The notes under the pieces: model-generated | What the model was told of the DNA's origin: nothing | Database searches by the model: none | The model's input: the letters and a program-made list of their open reading frames with translations, nothing else | Made by a program: the position numbers and the translations under genes | Origin: Tannerellaceae bacterium | GTDB lineage: Bacteria; Bacteroidota; Bacteroidia; Bacteroidales; Tannerellaceae | Assembly (NCBI GenBank): GCA_031288615.1 | Contig: JAITRC010000008.1 | Span: 1-48,135 of the forward strand | Reading direction: 5' to 3' | DNA: 48,135 nt | In this document: positions 44,531 to 48,135 of the stretch, piece after piece | Numbering within the stretch: position 1 is the first letter of the stretch | How the letters are laid out: every line of letters starts with the position of its first letter

Positions 44531-45538
44531 ATGGGAAATGACATGAATAGGCAGCACAGGATAGAATTGATACAAAAATGCTGGAAAGCGCGGAAGTTTA
44601 TCGGTAAAGTATGCGGTGTCGCTGGCATAGTAGCTATAATAGTGGCATTCAGTATACCGACAGAGTATTCAACGGTAGTAAAAATAACGCCTGAATGGGA
44701 GGGGGATGCTATTTCACCGGAACTTTATCAGGATGTAGTACAGAGTGTTCCTTTTCTGGTCGAACTCTTTTCGGCGGAGGTGACCAATGAAGGGAAAATA
44801 CAGGGGATTCCTTTCTATAAATACCTGACAAAGTATCACCAGAAACCTTGGTGGACAGACCTAATGGGTCTTCCATGTAAAAGCATTAGTTGGTGTAAAG
44901 GTGTCTTTTTCAGAGGAATACCTGTGGACGAAATGCAACAGGGATTTATCTCCTTGACGGAAGAACAACAGGAAGTGGTTGAGTTGTTGCGGGAGAGATT
45001 GAATGTCTCTGTGGATAAAAAAACGCGCATTATAACGGTAACCGTCCGTTTACAGGAGCCTATTATCTCTACACAGATCGCCCAATTGTTTACGGAGAAC
45101 CTTCAAGATTATATCATTAATTATCGTACCCAAAAAGCTAAACAGGATTATGACTTCGCCTTACATGCTTTCACTGATGCTAAACTAAAGTACTACAGGA
45201 CGCAGGAGACTTATGTTGCTTTTGAAGAAGGTAGCAAAAACATCTCCTCCGTAAGTTATCGGATGGAACAGGCACGGCTGCAAAACGATATGTCTCTTAC
45301 TTTCGGTATCTACAACACCCTTGCTCAGAAACTGGAACAAGATAAGTGGAGGATACAAGAACAAACGCCTGTCTATACAGTAATTGAACCGGCTTCTATT
45401 CCTTTTAAGGCTTCTTCGCCAAAAAAATTACTTATCTTCACATGTTTTATATTCCTTGCCTTCTTCGGAGCGATAGGTTATTTAATGGTAAAGGATTCTC
45501 TTCTTTTGTTACGGGAGATAAAGCGGAAAACGGTTTAA
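44531..45538 (+). CDS. Wzz-family chain length determinant protein
   Basis: The 335-residue product has the Wzz/PCP layout: a membrane helix near residues 28-46 (CGVAGIVAIIVAFSIP), the adjacent EYSTVVKITPEWEGD start of the periplasmic domain, a long coiled-coil part with LNVSVDKKTRIITVTVRLQE and TQIAQLFTENLQDYIINYRT, then the Pro-rich IEPASIPFKASSPKK before the second membrane helix (LLIFTCFIFLAFFGAIGYLM). Such proteins set the length of O-antigen or capsule chains with a Wzy polymerase. No tyrosine-kinase domain is attached. No other polysaccharide genes are adjacent; it sits between crcB and aroB. Confidence 0.88.
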   Translation: MGNDMNRQHRIELIQKCWKARKFIGKVCGVAGIVAIIVAFSIPTEYSTVVKITPEWEGDAISPELYQDVVQSVPFLVELFSAEVTNEGKIQGIPFYKYLTKYHQKPWWTDLMGLPCKSISWCKGVFFRGIPVDEMQQGFISLTEEQQEVVELLRERLNVSVDKKTRIITVTVRLQEPIISTQIAQLFTENLQDYIINYRTQKAKQDYDFALHAFTDAKLKYYRTQETYVAFEEGSKNISSVSYRMEQARLQNDMSLTFGIYNTLAQKLEQDKWRIQEQTPVYTVIEPASIPFKASSPKKLLIFTCFIFLAFFGAIGYLMVKDSLLLLREIKRKTV

Positions 45539-45554
45539 GAAAAAGGGAATTGGA

Positions 45555-46622
45555 ATGTCTGCAAGTAAAGGTGTTGTCGTCTGCCAAGATATCGCAAAGA
45601 CGCTGGAAGAGTATCTGGACTCACTAGCATACGATAAGCTTTTTGTACTAGTCGATGAACATACACAAGTAACTTGCCTGCCTCTCGTCAAGGATATTCC
45701 AGCTATGCGTGAAGCAGCAGTGTTTACGGTTCCTGCCGGCGATATGCATAAAGATGTGGAGCAACTTTCTCAAATATGGTCATTTTTATCCACCCAAGGC
45801 GCTTCACGCAATTCCATCCTGTTGAATCTTGGTGGTGGTATGGTCACTGATATGGGTGGTTTCGCCGGTGCTACATTCAAACGAGGTATACGAACAATTA
45901 ATGTCCCTACTACCCTCATGGCATCCGTCGATGCTGCCGTCGGGGGAAAAACAGCCATTAATTTTAACGGCTTGAAAAACGAAATAGGGTCTTTCTATCC
46001 CCCTCTCTGTGTCCTGATAGATTGTAGTTTCCTTCAAACCCTCGACAAGGATAACTTCCTCTCCGGATATGCCGAAATGATGAAGCATGCCCTCATTGAT
46101 ACCCTATCGCATTGCGACGCCATCTTCTCCCTCGACCTTGGCGAAGTGCCCGTAAATGACACCTTAAACCGCCTTGTAGAGGCTTCTATTGCCGTCAAAG
46201 AACGTATTGTGGCCGTTGACCCGAAAGAGGAGGGCATCCGCAAAGCCCTTAATTTTGGTCATACCGTGGGCCATGCGCTCGAAAGCCTTTCCTTTGTGAA
46301 AGGAATACCCTTGCTGCATGGCCATGCGGTAGCCGCCGGACTTATCAGCGAACTCTATCTTTCCCACCACTGTTGTGGTTTCCCTATGTCCGATCTCAGC
46401 CGTGTCGTCCGGTACATAAAAGAGTACTATCCTCCTTTTCCCTTCACCTGCGATAACTACCCTGCCCTCTACGACTTTATGACCCACGATAAGAAAAATG
46501 AACGAAGTATCATCAACTTCACTCTCCTTGCCTCCATCGGGGACGTCCGTATCAACCAATCCATTGACAAAGAAACTATCCTCTCCTCCCTCGACTTCTA
46601 CCGCGACAGCGTAGGGACATAA
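45555..46622 (+). CDS. aroB: 3-dehydroquinate synthase
   Basis: AroB converts DAHP to 3-dehydroquinate in the shikimate pathway using NAD and a divalent metal. The 355-residue product is of normal length. It shows ILLNLGGGMVTDMGGFAGAT near residue 87 (the GGGxxxDxxGFxA nucleotide motif), NVPTTLMASVDAAVGGKTAI, KNEIGSFYPPLCVLID, GYAEMMKHALIDT and KALNFGHTVGHALESLSF, where Glu and the two His residues bind the metal, followed by LLHGHAVAAGLI. It is the last recognised housekeeping gene before the AT-rich right end. Confidence 0.96.
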   Translation: MSASKGVVVCQDIAKTLEEYLDSLAYDKLFVLVDEHTQVTCLPLVKDIPAMREAAVFTVPAGDMHKDVEQLSQIWSFLSTQGASRNSILLNLGGGMVTDMGGFAGATFKRGIRTINVPTTLMASVDAAVGGKTAINFNGLKNEIGSFYPPLCVLIDCSFLQTLDKDNFLSGYAEMMKHALIDTLSHCDAIFSLDLGEVPVNDTLNRLVEASIAVKERIVAVDPKEEGIRKALNFGHTVGHALESLSFVKGIPLLHGHAVAAGLISELYLSHHCCGFPMSDLSRVVRYIKEYYPPFPFTCDNYPALYDFMTHDKKNERSIINFTLLASIGDVRINQSIDKETILSSLDFYRDSVGT

Positions 46623-47032
46623 TTCTTACGTTTCTCCTATTAAATTGGAGCTATAAAAGTCGGTGTGTAAAGAGATGATATCAAAATCGTACCTTTATGG
46701 AATTGTAATTAGAGAGTGAAGTTGGCTGGTAGAGTGTACCTAATTGTACCTTGCGGAATTAAACTATGAAGATACCGAGTGTGTTGCTACTTAAATTTTT
46801 TGATCGCTGGGAATTTTGGGGAGGGAGGTTGAGCAGTCAGAAGGAATACTTACCTTTGTGCGTTTGGGAAACTAAAATGAAGAAAATACACCTGTGTATT
46901 TGTATTTATTTAACGCGTAAAAAGAATGTAGGATATGAAATGAGTTGACTTTTGAACCGGATTTCCTTAGAGAGTGAATAAGGCAAGTAGAGTTTAGAGA
47001 AGAGAGGTTTATAAAATAAGAAAATAGATTTT
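46623..47032. other. AT-rich 410-bp non-coding stretch with degenerate repeats, upstream of cas5-like gene
   Basis: No convincing gene was found; a 60-codon frame at 46766-46948 has no recognisable features. Two sets of direct repeats are present. TTAGAGAGTGAA occurs at 46709-46720 and 46967-46978, and similarity extends about 18 bases further (GGC, GTAGAGT). GTACCTT followed by GGAATT occurs at 46689-46704 and 46746-46760. No regular CRISPR array is present. Composition is clearly more AT-rich than the preceding genes. Confidence 0.7.
46828..46858 (+). promoter_or_regulatory. Possible promoter for the cas5-like gene
   Basis: GTTG at 46828-46831 followed after 19 bases by TACCTTTG at 46851-46858 fits the Bacteroidota -33 TTTG / -7 TAnnTTTG layout with one mismatch. 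It would give a leader of roughly 170 bases before the start at 47033. Motif evidence only. Confidence 0.4.
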
Positions 47033-47788
47033 ATGAATAAGAGATTAGCAGATGTTCGGACAAATAAGGGAGAGAGAATAGACGTCTCCATTCTTCGAAG
47101 GCCTGCATTGCTTGACAGTAAGGTTGGGTTGGAGATACAACCTCTTGCTCCTTTATCTATGGTTAACGAATTGCCAGGTTCGTACTATAAGACGTTGAAT
47201 GTTCCAGACAAAAAGATGGTATGTGGTCTCTTAGAGAATATCTTGGGTTGGCATATTGACTTGTCTGACAGGAAGAAAATCTTTAAGGAACTACACAAGA
47301 AGAGAGTTGGGAAGATGAAGAAAGAACAGGAAGAGGTTGGTGACAGAGGATCTACGTATCTCCCTTTGTTGATGGATTTCTTCGACATGCAAGAGATCTG
47401 TCCACTGGTGACAAAAGTGGTGTTTTATGATGATCTGTGGAAAAGAGCCTATCAACGAAAGGATGCGGTAACTCATCCTAAAGGAACTATCAATATTAGC
47501 TATGAATTGCTAAAAGATAAGGGACAACTGAAAAGAAGTGATAAGAATGTTCAACAGGTTGACGATAAAGCTCTTGAGGAATTTTTTATGGCAAACAAAG
47601 GGGGATTTCCGTTGTATTATTCAACCCCTACAATGCGAGAGTATGTCTTTATTAATGGTACATATCAAATAAGAGTCGTTATGGATACGGAATTGTTGCG
47701 AATGCTTCAAAGTAGACTTGCGACTGATAACATTGGATATCTGGGTAATAGTGAAGGTTGGGTGGATGTCAAAATTATAGAAGTATGA
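47033..47788 (+). CDS. Probable CRISPR-associated protein Cas5 (PGING-like variant)
   Basis: The 251-residue product has, after about 25 unrelated-looking residues, a segment that reads like a Cas5 N-terminal RAMP domain: a first strand VGLEIQPLAPLSMVNELPG near residue 32, then a short loop and PDKKMVCGLLENILGWHID near residue 58, equivalent to the P-x(n)-GLLxxILG motif of Cas5 proteins. The length is normal for Cas5. In type I systems Cas5 holds the 5' handle of the crRNA in Cascade. A Porphyromonas gingivalis-type subtype (Cas5p) is my best guess from memory of the family list. The next gene overlaps by ATGA, as expected in a cas operon. No other cas gene is visible to confirm it. Confidence 0.62.
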   Translation: MNKRLADVRTNKGERIDVSILRRPALLDSKVGLEIQPLAPLSMVNELPGSYYKTLNVPDKKMVCGLLENILGWHIDLSDRKKIFKELHKKRVGKMKKEQEEVGDRGSTYLPLLMDFFDMQEICPLVTKVVFYDDLWKRAYQRKDAVTHPKGTINISYELLKDKGQLKRSDKNVQQVDDKALEEFFMANKGGFPLYYSTPTMREYVFINGTYQIRVVMDTELLRMLQSRLATDNIGYLGNSEGWVDVKIIEV

Positions 47789-48135
47789 CCGAAGCGATAC
47801 ATCCTTATATCAGGTATGCTCAAGCTTTGATTATGCTTGAGAATGACCTGTCAGATTGTGAGAATATTGAAGATTCTCACATAGCCGACGAAATAGAGAA
47901 AGGACTTAATGTATTCAGAGTTCAACCGAAAGAGAGCTTTGAAGGGAAAGAGTCTATAAAATACGATTTCGTACGTAAAGAGAAAGGTGATACAAAAAAA
48001 GGAGTTTTCCTTTCTTCAAGCACATTATCTACGGACAAGGAAGCGAGATACATTTGGAAAGCCGCCAATGAATTAATAGTGGAATTAAGAAAATATCCCC
48101 GGAAGAAGAACAAGAAGGTTGACTTGACAACGTCT
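47785..48135 (+). CDS. Unknown protein, N-terminal part (runs off right end), possible cas operon gene
   Basis: ATGA overlaps the stop of the cas5-like gene. The frame stays open to the window edge (117 codons), starting MTEAIHPYIRYAQALIMLEN and rich in Lys, Glu and Asp. No signal peptide, membrane segment or recognised motif is seen. Translational coupling and the shared AT-rich composition suggest it belongs to the same operon, perhaps as another Cascade subunit (Cas7- or Cas8-like), but I cannot identify it from this part. Confidence 0.6.
   Translation, partial: MTEAIHPYIRYAQALIMLENDLSDCENIEDSHIADEIEKGLNVFRVQPKESFEGKESIKYDFVRKEKGDTKKGVFLSSSTLSTDKEARYIWKAANELIVELRKYPRKKNKKVDLTTS

Noticed and set aside
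46766..46948. 60-codon open frame in the AT-rich spacer
   Set aside because: No signal, motif or good context; the composition looks random and the putative cas5 promoter lies inside it.
46623..47032. Possible CRISPR array
   Set aside because: The repeats seen are only two copies each, unequal in spacing and imperfect; there is no regular repeat-spacer pattern.

Overview
The window looks like a chromosomal segment of a Bacteroidota bacterium, most likely Bacteroidales and Porphyromonas-like. The main reasons are a complete type IX secretion core (PorP-GldK-GldL-GldM-GldN), a giant secreted protein with a T9SS C-terminal signal, a long Bacteroidota-type NusB, a PstC with a periplasmic insert, and -7 promoter boxes of the TAnnTTTG type. 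Base composition is close to balanced except for the right end, which is visibly AT-rich. Nothing was searched or computed; all calls come from reading the sequence and recalling protein families.

Left part (1-6.8 kb). A secreted protein runs off the left end on the minus strand, behind murG, a hotdog thioesterase and a U32 peptidase-family protein. Divergent from these, nusB-ackA-DUF1015 read on the plus strand.

Central minus-strand block (28.1 down to 6.8 kb). About 21 kb of co-directional, tightly packed genes read lepA, SPOR protein, folE, a Tat-exported GH109 glycosidase, ahcY, porP, gldK, gldL, gldM, gldN, a GNAT acetyltransferase, a 2503-residue T9SS cargo protein and a CBM9-like protein. 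The secretion machine, a probable glycan-degrading enzyme and a giant surface protein may therefore be expressed together. GldL carries an approximately 215-residue glycine-rich insertion in its cytoplasmic part.

Plus-strand block (28.2-38.2 kb). lpxK and thiL are followed by recA, a FemAB-like acyltransferase and a polysaccharide-deacetylase-like protein, with overlapping starts and stops. Then comes the pstS-pstC-pstA-pstB-phoU phosphate operon. Synonymous codon choice flips abruptly between pstC (C-ending) and pstA (G/A-ending). PstC carries a fragment resembling its neighbour PstS.

Right part. rsmI-like, gpsA and lysS read on the minus strand. They diverge from tig-SPOR lipoprotein-pheS-crcB-wzz-aroB on the plus strand, across a near-palindromic double promoter. 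The trigger factor lacks the PPIase domain. After aroB the sequence turns AT-rich. A 410-bp non-coding stretch with degenerate repeats leads into a probable Cas5 gene and the start of an overlapping second gene. This looks like the edge of a CRISPR-Cas locus continuing outside the window. No CRISPR array, rRNA, tRNA or insertion sequence was seen.
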